A stretch of DNA of 64,000 nt. Source: JAISGQ01 sp045604155. GTDB taxonomy: Bacteria > Bacillota > Clostridia > Oscillospirales > Acutalibacteraceae. The DNA is taken from positions 1 through 64,000 of the forward strand of contig JAZUNN010000060.1 of NCBI GenBank assembly GCA_045604155.1. The letters run 5' to 3'. This document shows, piece by piece, positions 1 to 7,419 of this stretch (its first letter is position 1; every line of letters starts with the position of its first letter). The notes below the pieces were generated by a model. The model had not been told where the DNA came from, made no database searches, and saw only the letters and a program-made list of their open reading frames with translations. The position numbers and the translations under genes are program-made.

Positions 1-633
1 TTCCATTCCCTCAACTGCGTCCACTATGCAGAGCTTCGGCTTAAAATATTCGTTTATATCAATAAGCATATCGGAAAAATCCGCTGCATTGGGGAATCGG
101 TAGTGATATTCGGGCTTTGTTACTCCCGGCACTGCGCCGAACATATTCTTGGTCGATGCGCTCATGCCCATCATGCCGTGGCTTTTTAATTTGCAGAAGT
201 TTATTATCGCGTCTGCCTCATCGAGCCATGCGGTGTAGGAAAAGGTCTTTGCCTTGACTGCTTCGGGAAATTCCGCCTGAGAAACTCCGAAATTGCGGTT
301 GAGCTGTGCGCCTGTTTCTTCGCAGGAATGCATTCCCGTCGCCTTGTATATTCCGCTTAAGAATGCGTTGTTATAAAGTCCTCCCGGGCTGTCGCCTATT
401 ATGGGCTTTGCTCCACGCTCCCTGAGCCTTCTGCACAGCACTGCAACAAGGGTCGGGTGAGTTGTTGCAGCCTGCTCGGGCTTCATCATGCTGACAAGAT
501 TGCACTTTATTGCAACGGTCATTCCTTCCTTTACCCAGTCAAGGCCATCTATGGGCTCAAGAAGGGCGTCAAGGGCTTTTTCAGCCTCTTTTTCTTCATA
601 GCTTTCACATCTGACTACAGATACAACTGACAT
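1..633 (-). CDS. DUF362 domain protein, C-terminus outside window
   Basis: The reading frame starts at ATG 633 (GGAAAGG upstream) and runs open for 211 codons off the left edge, so only the N-terminal part is visible. It contains a GDSPGG stretch, a WLDEAD stretch and an NFCKLKSHG segment, all typical of the DUF362 family. That family is often tied to iron-sulfur clusters, but no Cys cluster lies in the visible part. The gene sits 30 bp downstream of the YitT gene on the same strand and is probably cotranscribed with it. The function is unknown; the family call is fairly firm. Confidence 0.75.
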   Translation of the reverse strand, partial: MSVVSVVRCESYEEKEAEKALDALLEPIDGLDWVKEGMTVAIKCNLVSMMKPEQAATTHPTLVAVLCRRLRERGAKPIIGDSPGGLYNNAFLSGIYKATGMHSCEETGAQLNRNFGVSQAEFPEAVKAKTFSYTAWLDEADAIINFCKLKSHGMMGMSASTKNMFGAVPGVTKPEYHYRFPNAADFSDMLIDINEYFKPKLCIVDAVEGME

Positions 634-663
634 TTTTTCAAAACCTTTCCTAAAGGGCTTTTA

Positions 664-1524
664 TCAGAATGATTTGAATCCGTTGCCCACTATTTCACTG
701 CTGTTTGTAACCATCAGGAATGCTGTGGGCTGGTTTTTCTGAATGAATCTGCGGAGCATTGCTCCCTCTTTCCGTGACATTACGGTGAGTATGACAACTC
801 TGTCCTGCTGGGTATATGACCCCTGGGCATGATATACCGTTGCCGCACGTCCCAGAGTCGAATGGATATATTCGCATATGGACTCGTGGTCTGTGGATAT
901 TACGGTGAAGTATTTCTTTAAGTTAATGCTTTCTATCAGGCGATCGATTACAAGGGATTTCATAAGCAGTCCGCAGAGTGAATAAAGTCCCGTGGTGACA
1001 CCGAAAACCATGAATGCACTTATGCACACAAGAAGGTCTGCAATAAGCAGGGATGTGCCGATATTGGTGTCAAAATACTTTTTCAGTATCATTGCAAGAA
1101 TATCAGTGCCGCCGCTTGATGCACCCAGGACAAAGAGTATTGCTGAGCCTGCCGAGGGAAGTGCGATGGCATAGATGAATTCAAGCATTAGCTGGTCTGT
1201 AAAGGGCTGCTTCATTGGTACAAAATATTCGAGAAGATAGACTGCTGCAGAAGACAGGATGGTTACATAGACTGTCTTTACTCCGAAGCCTTTTCCCAGG
1301 AATATAAAGCCGATTATGAGCAGCAGAAGATTGACGGCAGTGTTGATGAATGCTGCGGAAAAGGGCAGCACATTGCTCAGCACCGTGGCAAGACCTGCAA
1401 CTCCGCCAAAGGTGAAATTATTGGGAAATCTGAAAAAATATATTCCTCCTGCTGCAAGCAGTGCGGCAAAGGTAAGAATAATGAATTCAAGGGCAACAGG
1501 CATATTCTGGCGTTTGACGCTCAT
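664..1524 (-). CDS. YitT family membrane protein
   Basis: This 286-aa protein has five or six hydrophobic segments in its first ~200 residues, then a soluble C-terminal domain (from about residue 205) of the DUF2179 type. That is the architecture of the YitT/DUF161 family. Members are widespread in Firmicutes inner membranes and their transport substrate, if any, is not established. A GGGAG ribosome site precedes ATG 1524. The gene reads away from the divergent lipoprotein operon at 1699 and toward the DUF362 gene. Confidence 0.85.
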   Translation of the reverse strand: MSVKRQNMPVALEFIILTFAALLAAGGIYFFRFPNNFTFGGVAGLATVLSNVLPFSAAFINTAVNLLLLIIGFIFLGKGFGVKTVYVTILSSAAVYLLEYFVPMKQPFTDQLMLEFIYAIALPSAGSAILFVLGASSGGTDILAMILKKYFDTNIGTSLLIADLLVCISAFMVFGVTTGLYSLCGLLMKSLVIDRLIESINLKKYFTVISTDHESICEYIHSTLGRAATVYHAQGSYTQQDRVVILTVMSRKEGAMLRRFIQKNQPTAFLMVTNSSEIVGNGFKSF

Positions 1525-1630
1525 TTTTCATTCTCCCTGCTTTTTTTGTTTTATTATAACAGTAATATGTCCCCTTTGCAATAAAATACAGTTCATATCT
1601 TAAACATTGAATCCATCACTCGTTATTTCA

Positions 1631-1659
1631 TTGACAAAAATATGTATCTGGAATAAAAT
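1631..1659 (+). promoter_or_regulatory. sigma-A-type promoter of the envelope operon
   Basis: TTGACA at 1631-1636, a 17-bp spacer and TAAAAT at 1654-1659. It lies 40 bp upstream of the GTG start at 1699. Confidence 0.7.
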
Positions 1660-1698
1660 AAAGGGTGAATCTGATATTTAAACGGGGGATGCGACACT

Positions 1699-2289
1699 GT
1701 GAAAATCAAAATTTTGTCCGTGATTTTTGCCGTTGTGCTTATATTTTCCTTATGCGGTTGTTCCGGTGAGGCAGTCAGTCTGACAAAGCTCCCGGATCCC
1801 GAAGAGGCTGTACACGAGTTCTTTGCTCACCTTGAAAACGAAGAGTATGATGAAGCAGACGAAATGCTTTATAATTATGTTTCTCTCGGTATGGTCGACA
1901 GCGACAGAATAGACGATGCCGTCATGCGTGTTTTCTATGATGAGCTCAATTCACAGCGCAGCTATTCCATCGAAACTGCGCCTGTTGTAACCGGCAAAAC
2001 CGCCGTAATGACAATAAGAGTCACCACTATCGATCTTCGACGTGTTTATGATCCTCTTATTGTAAATGTAAAGAACACCATACGCCGTATGCAGTATGAG
2101 GGCGAGAAGGTTGATACGGAAGAAGCTGTTCTTGCCGTTGCATCTTCCGAGCTGCACAAGCTTCTCTCAGAGGATAAGACACTGACCACAACAGGTATTT
2201 TTGCCCTCGAGCTTCACTATTCTGAAGGTCATTGGAAGCTTTCCGTCAGCAACGAACTTTATTCTGCCCTTATAGGCTATGCTGTTTAG
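1699..2289 (+). CDS. putative lipoprotein with NTF2-like stress domain
   Basis: The 196-aa protein starts at GTG 1699 behind a GGGGG ribosome site. Residues 1-21 form a lipoprotein signal ending in the lipobox LCGC. The mature part begins with an acidic helix (EEAVHEFFAHLENEEYDEAD) like the first helix of DUF4878/NTF2-like lipoproteins, followed by an alpha-beta domain. It is the first gene of a four-gene envelope operon, 11 bp before the next start. A surface-anchored role is inferred; no enzyme motif is visible. Confidence 0.75.
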   Translation: MKIKILSVIFAVVLIFSLCGCSGEAVSLTKLPDPEEAVHEFFAHLENEEYDEADEMLYNYVSLGMVDSDRIDDAVMRVFYDELNSQRSYSIETAPVVTGKTAVMTIRVTTIDLRRVYDPLIVNVKNTIRRMQYEGEKVDTEEAVLAVASSELHKLLSEDKTLTTTGIFALELHYSEGHWKLSVSNELYSALIGYAV

Positions 2290-2300
2290 GAGGTGCGGAT

Positions 2301-3728
2301 ATGAACAATAAGAATTACAAGGATATACTCCATACCCTCCGCACTACCGAGCCTTCTGAGCCTGATGAAACATCCGAGCTCACTACGGTGTCTGACCTGA
2401 TTGATTCAATCGAGTCCGGCTTGGATTCTGTAACACCGGATACCATCGAAGAAAAACACATCCCGCCTGCGGAAGAAAAGGAAGCAGATAGTATGTCTGT
2501 TGACAGTGTTACTCTGCTGAACGACAAGCCTGCGCCAAAAGCCGTGACATCTTCTCGTTTTTCAAGGAAATCCATAGCTTCTGCCTTTTCCGAGGAACTT
2601 ATGGCTGAAAGTGATGACCTTGATGATATTGATTTTGAAGATGCCCCTCAGCACAAGCAGAAACGCAGTGTTTCCGGAATGATTCTCGGAAATCCCATCC
2701 TTACATTCATTCTTCTGGGCGTGCTGTGCCTTATGTGCGGTGCTGTTACTTTTCTTGCTCCTTCCGCTGCAACAATAATCCAGTCGGAAACAGTTGTGGA
2801 GCAGAGAAATGCTTCTGTTGATATCCATACAGGCGTCAGCCTTATTACCACAAATATTGTCAACGAGGTTCAGGGAATGCCCAAGCTTTTCCTCCTCCCC
2901 GTCACCGATACTCCCGGCTCACCCTATTCCACCGAAAACTCCTATACATACACCGATGAAAGCGGCATAAAGCACAATGTCTATGAAGACCCTTCCATTA
3001 CGGTGGATGTCTGGAAACAGAAGGGAAAGATTAAGAACCGTTCCTATGTTGCAAGCTATGCAAAAGTAAAGATTGCTCACCCCACTCAGCTTCGCACATC
3101 CGTTTCTTCCTCCGGTTACCGCAACCGTTCAAGGGTATCTGTGCAGGCAAAGAAAAAGAATGCAATAATCGCTGTTAACGGTGACTTCTATACTCTGCGC
3201 AAGACCGGCATTATCATCCGTCAGGGTACATATTATCAGAAAAAGAAATCCGCAAGAGAAGCTCTGTTTATTGACTCCGACGGCAATTTCCATTTCATGA
3301 GTTCCACCAAGGCGCTGAAAACAGGTTTCCTTGATGAAACAACAATATACAATTCACTCAATTTCGGTCCCGTACTTGTACGTGACGGAGAGCTCTGTCA
3401 CTACAAAAGTGCATCAAAGAACAATCTTGCTTCAATGCACTTCGGAAGAAACCCCAGGACAGGTATCGGTCAGCTTGGTACCCTTGAATACCTTGTTATC
3501 GTTGTTGACGGACGTACCAAGGAATCCGGAGGTCTTACAACCAATGATTTTGCAAAGCTTTTCCATGAGGCAGGATGTATAAACGCATACAATCTTGACG
3601 GCGGTCAGAGTTCGTGTATGGCATACATGGGCAATGTATACAACACCGTTTCAAATGCCGGTGAACGCCTTGTCAGTGATATTGTCTACTTCGCATCTGC
3701 AATGCCCGATAAAAGCGAAATTTATTAA
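2301..3728 (+). CDS. phosphodiester glycosidase (NAGPA) family membrane protein
   Basis: Start ATG 2301 is chosen for its AGGAGGTG site; the frame is open further upstream but would overlap the preceding gene. The 475-aa product has an acidic cytoplasmic region (~1-125), one membrane segment (~128-155) and an extracellular C-terminal domain. That domain carries AVNGDFY and YNLDGGQSS, hallmarks of the NAGPA/DUF2233 phosphodiester glycosidase family, which acts on exported glycans or GlcNAc phosphodiesters. It is encoded with a CDP-glycerol transferase, which suggests a role in wall polymer assembly or trimming. The exact substrate cannot be told. Confidence 0.85.
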   Translation: MNNKNYKDILHTLRTTEPSEPDETSELTTVSDLIDSIESGLDSVTPDTIEEKHIPPAEEKEADSMSVDSVTLLNDKPAPKAVTSSRFSRKSIASAFSEELMAESDDLDDIDFEDAPQHKQKRSVSGMILGNPILTFILLGVLCLMCGAVTFLAPSAATIIQSETVVEQRNASVDIHTGVSLITTNIVNEVQGMPKLFLLPVTDTPGSPYSTENSYTYTDESGIKHNVYEDPSITVDVWKQKGKIKNRSYVASYAKVKIAHPTQLRTSVSSSGYRNRSRVSVQAKKKNAIIAVNGDFYTLRKTGIIIRQGTYYQKKKSAREALFIDSDGNFHFMSSTKALKTGFLDETTIYNSLNFGPVLVRDGELCHYKSASKNNLASMHFGRNPRTGIGQLGTLEYLVIVVDGRTKESGGLTTNDFAKLFHEAGCINAYNLDGGQSSCMAYMGNVYNTVSNAGERLVSDIVYFASAMPDKSEIY

Positions 3729-3745
3729 GGAAGGAGCATAAGCAT

Positions 3746-4834
3746 ATGGGGCTCGATTCTGTTGCCGCCTTTTATGAGGATTATTCCCTGTACTGGTATG
3801 GAATCACCATGGGCGCAGCCGTTCTTTTCGGTGTGCTCACCGCTGTGTTCATGCGTTCCTTCCAGCGAGAAAGAGTGAATGACGTCCTCTTTGTGGCTAT
3901 TCCCTCCATCCCCCTCGGTCTTATGGGTGCCCGTGCATTCTACTGCTGGCACGGCGCAGACCGTCATGTGGATATTCATCAGCTCACCAATCTTGACACC
4001 TATCTTGAGGGAGGCTTCGGTCTGTATGGTGCTCTCGGAGTTGGTGTACTTATAATGATACTGGTGTGTCTGCTTTTCAACATCAATATTCTCAGACTTG
4101 CCGATGCCTGCTCTCCCGGTCTTGCGCTGGGAATTTGCATCGGACGTCTTGCCGCTCAGTTTTCCACCTCCGACAGAGGTAATGCGGTAAAGGCAGAATG
4201 GCTCTGCCGTGCCCCTTTCTCCACATGGGATGCTTCGGGAGAGGAATGGCTTCTCAATGTTTATTTCTTTGAAGCCATTGCCGCCTTTGCAATATTCATT
4301 CTTCTCACCGGTATGTTCATGGCAAGATACCGATTCTACAAATTCCCCTGCCGCCGTGGTGACATCGCACTTACCTTCATGTTCACATACGGTCTTTCCC
4401 AGTGCTTCTTTGAGTCTATCCGTTCCGATGCACTTTACTGGAACTCCACCCTCAGCTCAAGACTGCATTTCGTTATGATATCTCAGGCAATCAGCGCAGT
4501 TGTTGCCGCTCTGGCTCTCAGCGCACTTATTCTCCGCTTTGTTTACTGGAGAGGAATCACTGTTTTCTCCGTATTCCCCGTTTTTCTCTCTGCATACGGT
4601 TTCTGTCTTATTTTCTCTCAGGAAATAAGACTTCCCTTCAAGGAGGAGTATTTCATAAAGGTTATGATCGCCCAGGGCGCTCTGGTACTTATCACCATGG
4701 GCTTCTGGCTGTTGTACCGTCAGACCAAGGACCGCCACGCAAAGCCCGCTTTGCCATGGCTGGGTCCCAGATACTGGCACGCTAAGATCAAGGGACTTGA
4801 TTTCTTTGCCGCCAAGGAAAAGGAACGTGCCTGA
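3746..4834 (+). CDS. Lgt-like membrane protein (prolipoprotein diacylglyceryl transferase family)
   Basis: This 362-aa protein has 8-9 hydrophobic segments and an Lgt-like layout, including a GGFGLYGALG stretch where Lgt has its glycine-rich H/Y loop. The Lgt signature region is degenerate: the usual G-R-x-x-N-F-x-N-x-E becomes GRLAAQFSTSDRG, keeping the Arg but losing the Asn and Glu positions. Lgt transfers diacylglycerol from phosphatidylglycerol to the Cys of prolipoproteins. Here catalysis is doubtful, and it may be a paralogue with another role. An AAGGAGC ribosome site precedes ATG 3746; the stop overlaps the next ATG by 1 nt. Confidence 0.7.
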   Translation: MGLDSVAAFYEDYSLYWYGITMGAAVLFGVLTAVFMRSFQRERVNDVLFVAIPSIPLGLMGARAFYCWHGADRHVDIHQLTNLDTYLEGGFGLYGALGVGVLIMILVCLLFNINILRLADACSPGLALGICIGRLAAQFSTSDRGNAVKAEWLCRAPFSTWDASGEEWLLNVYFFEAIAAFAIFILLTGMFMARYRFYKFPCRRGDIALTFMFTYGLSQCFFESIRSDALYWNSTLSSRLHFVMISQAISAVVAALALSALILRFVYWRGITVFSVFPVFLSAYGFCLIFSQEIRLPFKEEYFIKVMIAQGALVLITMGFWLLYRQTKDRHAKPALPWLGPRYWHAKIKGLDFFAAKEKERA

Positions 4835-6369
4835 TGAAAAAGTTTATGTTGTGCGTACTGAGAGGTCTTATGACCTTTATATACGCTGTTATGAAGCTGC
4901 TGTCCGCAAAACGGGACAGGGTGCTGTTTATCAGCCGTGAGTCGGACAGTGCAAGCGAGAATTTTCTCCTTATTGCTGAGGAGATAAGAAAACGCTCGCC
5001 CAATACCGATCTCAGATTTTCATGCAAAAACGAAAAGGGTGACAAGCTCGGTCTGCGCCGCCCTTTTCTCGTACTTGAAAGAATGCGTCTGCTTGCAGGC
5101 GCACGGGTCTGCATAACTGAAAGTGAATCCATTGAGCTTGGAATCCTGAAGCACAGACCGGAAATGAGAATAATCCAGATATGGCACTCCATTGCACCTT
5201 TCAGAAAGTTCGGCTGGCAGATTACAGATACCGAGCTGGGCCTTCCTGCCGATGTTGCGGAAGGTGTGCGATATCACTCCGGCTACGATTACATCATAGT
5301 CGGAAGTGAGTTTGCCCGTGAGGTCTTCTCTCAGGCAATGAGAACCGATAAAAGCAGGATTCTTCCTCTCGGTCTGCCTGTTACCGATTCTATGATACGC
5401 AGCGATGGTGAGTCCGAGCGGTTCAAGCTCTGGAAGCTCCACCCCTCCACCTGCGGAAAGATGGTCGTTGTCTATGCTCCCACAATCCGCCCGGGTGCTG
5501 TTGTCCCCTGCGAGGAGCTGGCTGCTGCCTTCGATTATGAGAACTATTCCCTCGTTGTAAGGCTCCATCCCAAGGATACGGAAACCATATTCGGGGATGA
5601 ACGGGCTGTTGTGGATACCGAAATGTCCACTCAGGAGGCTATCCGTGCGGCGGATATAATTATTACCGATTATTCGGGTGTTGCTGCTGAGGCAAGTCTG
5701 CTGGGCAAGCCTGTTTTCTTCTACACTCCCGATATCGATGAATATTGCGGCGATTTCGGACTTAATACCGATCCTTCGGAGCTGTTCCCCCAGCTTACCT
5801 TCAGCGATGCATCAGAGCTTATGAAGGCAATAAAAAGCTGTGAAAAGGACAACGCAGAGCAGATACGCAGCCTTCTTGCAGGTGCCTGCAAGGGTGACAG
5901 TGCAAAGAGCATTGCTTCTCTTGCCCTCGAAACCTCACTGGGCTCCGCTGCACCCGTAAAAGCACCGAAAAAAGGCTCGAAATTCGGGGATTTTCTTGCC
6001 CGATGCAGCTATACATTCAAGTATCTGGGCTCGAATATTGACCCCATGCTCATTCTCTTTGAGTCAAAAACCACCCATCATTACTCGGGAAGCGTGAAAG
6101 AGCTTTACGAGGAAATTTCTGCGGACAAAAAATATGAAGACTGCAGGTTTGCCTGGGCTGTTGCCGATGAAAACGACGTGGAAATACCCGGCGGTATGTC
6201 TGTGCTTGTTGTCAAATACGGCTCCTCCGAGCATATGCAGGTTCATGCAAGAGCAGGTATGATCGTTTCCGATGAGCCTCTATCAAATCGTGTAAGACTT
6301 CGCAGTGAACAGCATTATTTTGTCGCTGACGGCAATACCAAGGAATCCATAAGAAGGATAATAGGTTAA
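4834..6369 (+). CDS. CDP-glycerol glycerophosphotransferase family protein with trailing partial second domain
   Basis: The 511-aa protein starts within the previous stop (ATGA). Residues ~25-370 form a glycerophosphotransferase (TagB/TagF-like) domain with VVYAPTIRP, RLHPKD and the signature ADIIITDYSGVAAEA. Such enzymes polymerise glycerol- or ribitol-phosphate wall teichoic acids from CDP-activated precursors at the membrane face. Residues ~405-511 (from MLILFESK) resemble the beginning of a second copy of the same domain, which stops before its catalytic part. A terminator follows directly. The last gene of the envelope operon. Confidence 0.85.
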   Translation: MKKFMLCVLRGLMTFIYAVMKLLSAKRDRVLFISRESDSASENFLLIAEEIRKRSPNTDLRFSCKNEKGDKLGLRRPFLVLERMRLLAGARVCITESESIELGILKHRPEMRIIQIWHSIAPFRKFGWQITDTELGLPADVAEGVRYHSGYDYIIVGSEFAREVFSQAMRTDKSRILPLGLPVTDSMIRSDGESERFKLWKLHPSTCGKMVVVYAPTIRPGAVVPCEELAAAFDYENYSLVVRLHPKDTETIFGDERAVVDTEMSTQEAIRAADIIITDYSGVAAEASLLGKPVFFYTPDIDEYCGDFGLNTDPSELFPQLTFSDASELMKAIKSCEKDNAEQIRSLLAGACKGDSAKSIASLALETSLGSAAPVKAPKKGSKFGDFLARCSYTFKYLGSNIDPMLILFESKTTHHYSGSVKELYEEISADKKYEDCRFAWAVADENDVEIPGGMSVLVVKYGSSEHMQVHARAGMIVSDEPLSNRVRLRSEQHYFVADGNTKESIRRIIG

Positions 6370-6384
6370 AATAAAGGAAAAGCA

Positions 6385-6423
6385 CCGCATCGGTCGTTAA
6401 ATTACGACTGATGCGGCTTTTTT
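6385..6423 (+). terminator. intrinsic terminator of the envelope operon
   Basis: A 13-bp stem (6385-6397 with 6404-6416, one G-T pair), a 6-nt loop and a run of seven T. Confidence 0.85.
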
Positions 6424-6448
6424 GTCACAAAACAATCGTTCTTTTTTC

Positions 6449-6477
6449 TTGCCGTTTATTCGCTTATATGGTATAAT
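6449..6477 (+). promoter_or_regulatory. promoter of the SDR gene
   Basis: TTGCCG at 6449-6454, a 17-bp spacer and TATAAT at 6472-6477, 35 bp before the start at 6512. Confidence 0.6.
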
Positions 6478-6511
6478 TATTTGGATTGAAATTTCATGGG
6501 AGGCGGTTAAT

Positions 6512-7306
6512 ATGAAAAATATTCTGGTTACAGGAGGTGCAAGAGGTCTTGGTCGGGCTGTGACAGAGTTTTTCGCCTCGAAGGGTGTCCGTGTTTTCTC
6601 CTGCGATATTCTTGATTTTGATTACGAAGGCGAAAATATCGTGCCTCTGAAGATCGATGTCAGAAGCAGTGAAAGTGTTCATGAGGTTTTTGAAAAGGTT
6701 TCTGCCGAAACAGACAGGTTGGATGCTGTCATTCATTTTGCCGGTATTTACCGCATGGATTCCTATGTGGAAATGACGGAAGAGGACTTCAAAAAGATTA
6801 TGGATATCAATCTTTTCGGTGTCTACAGGGTCAACAAGGAATTTCTGCCCCTGCTGAGAAAGGGCGGCAGAGTGATAATTGCAACAAGCGAGCTTGCGCC
6901 ATTAGACCCTCTGCCCTTCAACGGTATCTATTCTCTCTCAAAGGCTTCCCTTGATAACTACGCTCAGTCACTGAGAATTGAGCTTGCTCTTCTGGATATT
7001 CCCGTTGTGGTTATAAGACCCGGTGCTTTTGCAACGGACATGATTGGCGCATCGGATATTTCCATGCGTGCCCTTTGTGAAAAAACTCAGCTTTACAAGG
7101 CGAATTCCGCAAAATTCAAGGGCATAATGGATAAGGTAACAGTCAAAGCCCTGCCTCCTGTGAAGCTTGCAAAGCTCACATGGAAGGCGTTTTCCAAGAA
7201 GCACCCGAAATATGTATACACCAAAAATGCAAGCTTTTTATTGAAGCTCTACAGCGCAATGCCCACTCGTATTCAGGTTTGGGCCATAAAGATGCTGATA
7301 AAATAA
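6512..7306 (+). CDS. SDR family NAD(P)-dependent oxidoreductase
   Basis: Start ATG 6512 follows GGGAGGCGG; the frame is open upstream to 6422, but that part carries the promoter. The 264-aa product is a classical short-chain dehydrogenase. It has the TGGARGLG cofactor loop at residues 7-14, an IN(L) motif, a Ser in the ATSE strand and the catalytic Y140-x-x-x-K144. The C-terminal ~60 residues are basic and hydrophobic, like SDRs that act on lipid or steroid substrates. The substrate is not predictable. It is a single-gene unit with its own promoter. Confidence 0.88.
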   Translation: MKNILVTGGARGLGRAVTEFFASKGVRVFSCDILDFDYEGENIVPLKIDVRSSESVHEVFEKVSAETDRLDAVIHFAGIYRMDSYVEMTEEDFKKIMDINLFGVYRVNKEFLPLLRKGGRVIIATSELAPLDPLPFNGIYSLSKASLDNYAQSLRIELALLDIPVVVIRPGAFATDMIGASDISMRALCEKTQLYKANSAKFKGIMDKVTVKALPPVKLAKLTWKAFSKKHPKYVYTKNASFLLKLYSAMPTRIQVWAIKMLIK

Positions 7307-7326
7307 TTTTATAATCGAGTAACTGA

Positions 7327-7380
7327 CTACCCCTCCGTCTGCGTGTTACGCAGACACCTCCCCTGACAAGGGGAGGCTGT
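7327..7380. repeat. palindromic intergenic element, type 1 copy a
   Basis: A CCCCTCCG box is followed by a perfect 8-bp hairpin (7337-7344 with 7348-7355), then ACC and a second perfect 8-bp hairpin CCTCCCCT/AGGGGAGG (7357-7376). The same frame with a different first stem recurs at 36002, 37519 and 43161. It fills most of the gap before polA. Confidence 0.75.
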
Positions 7381-7419
7381 ATTCAGAGGGAGCCAACTCA
7401 TGCTAAAGGACAGATTATT

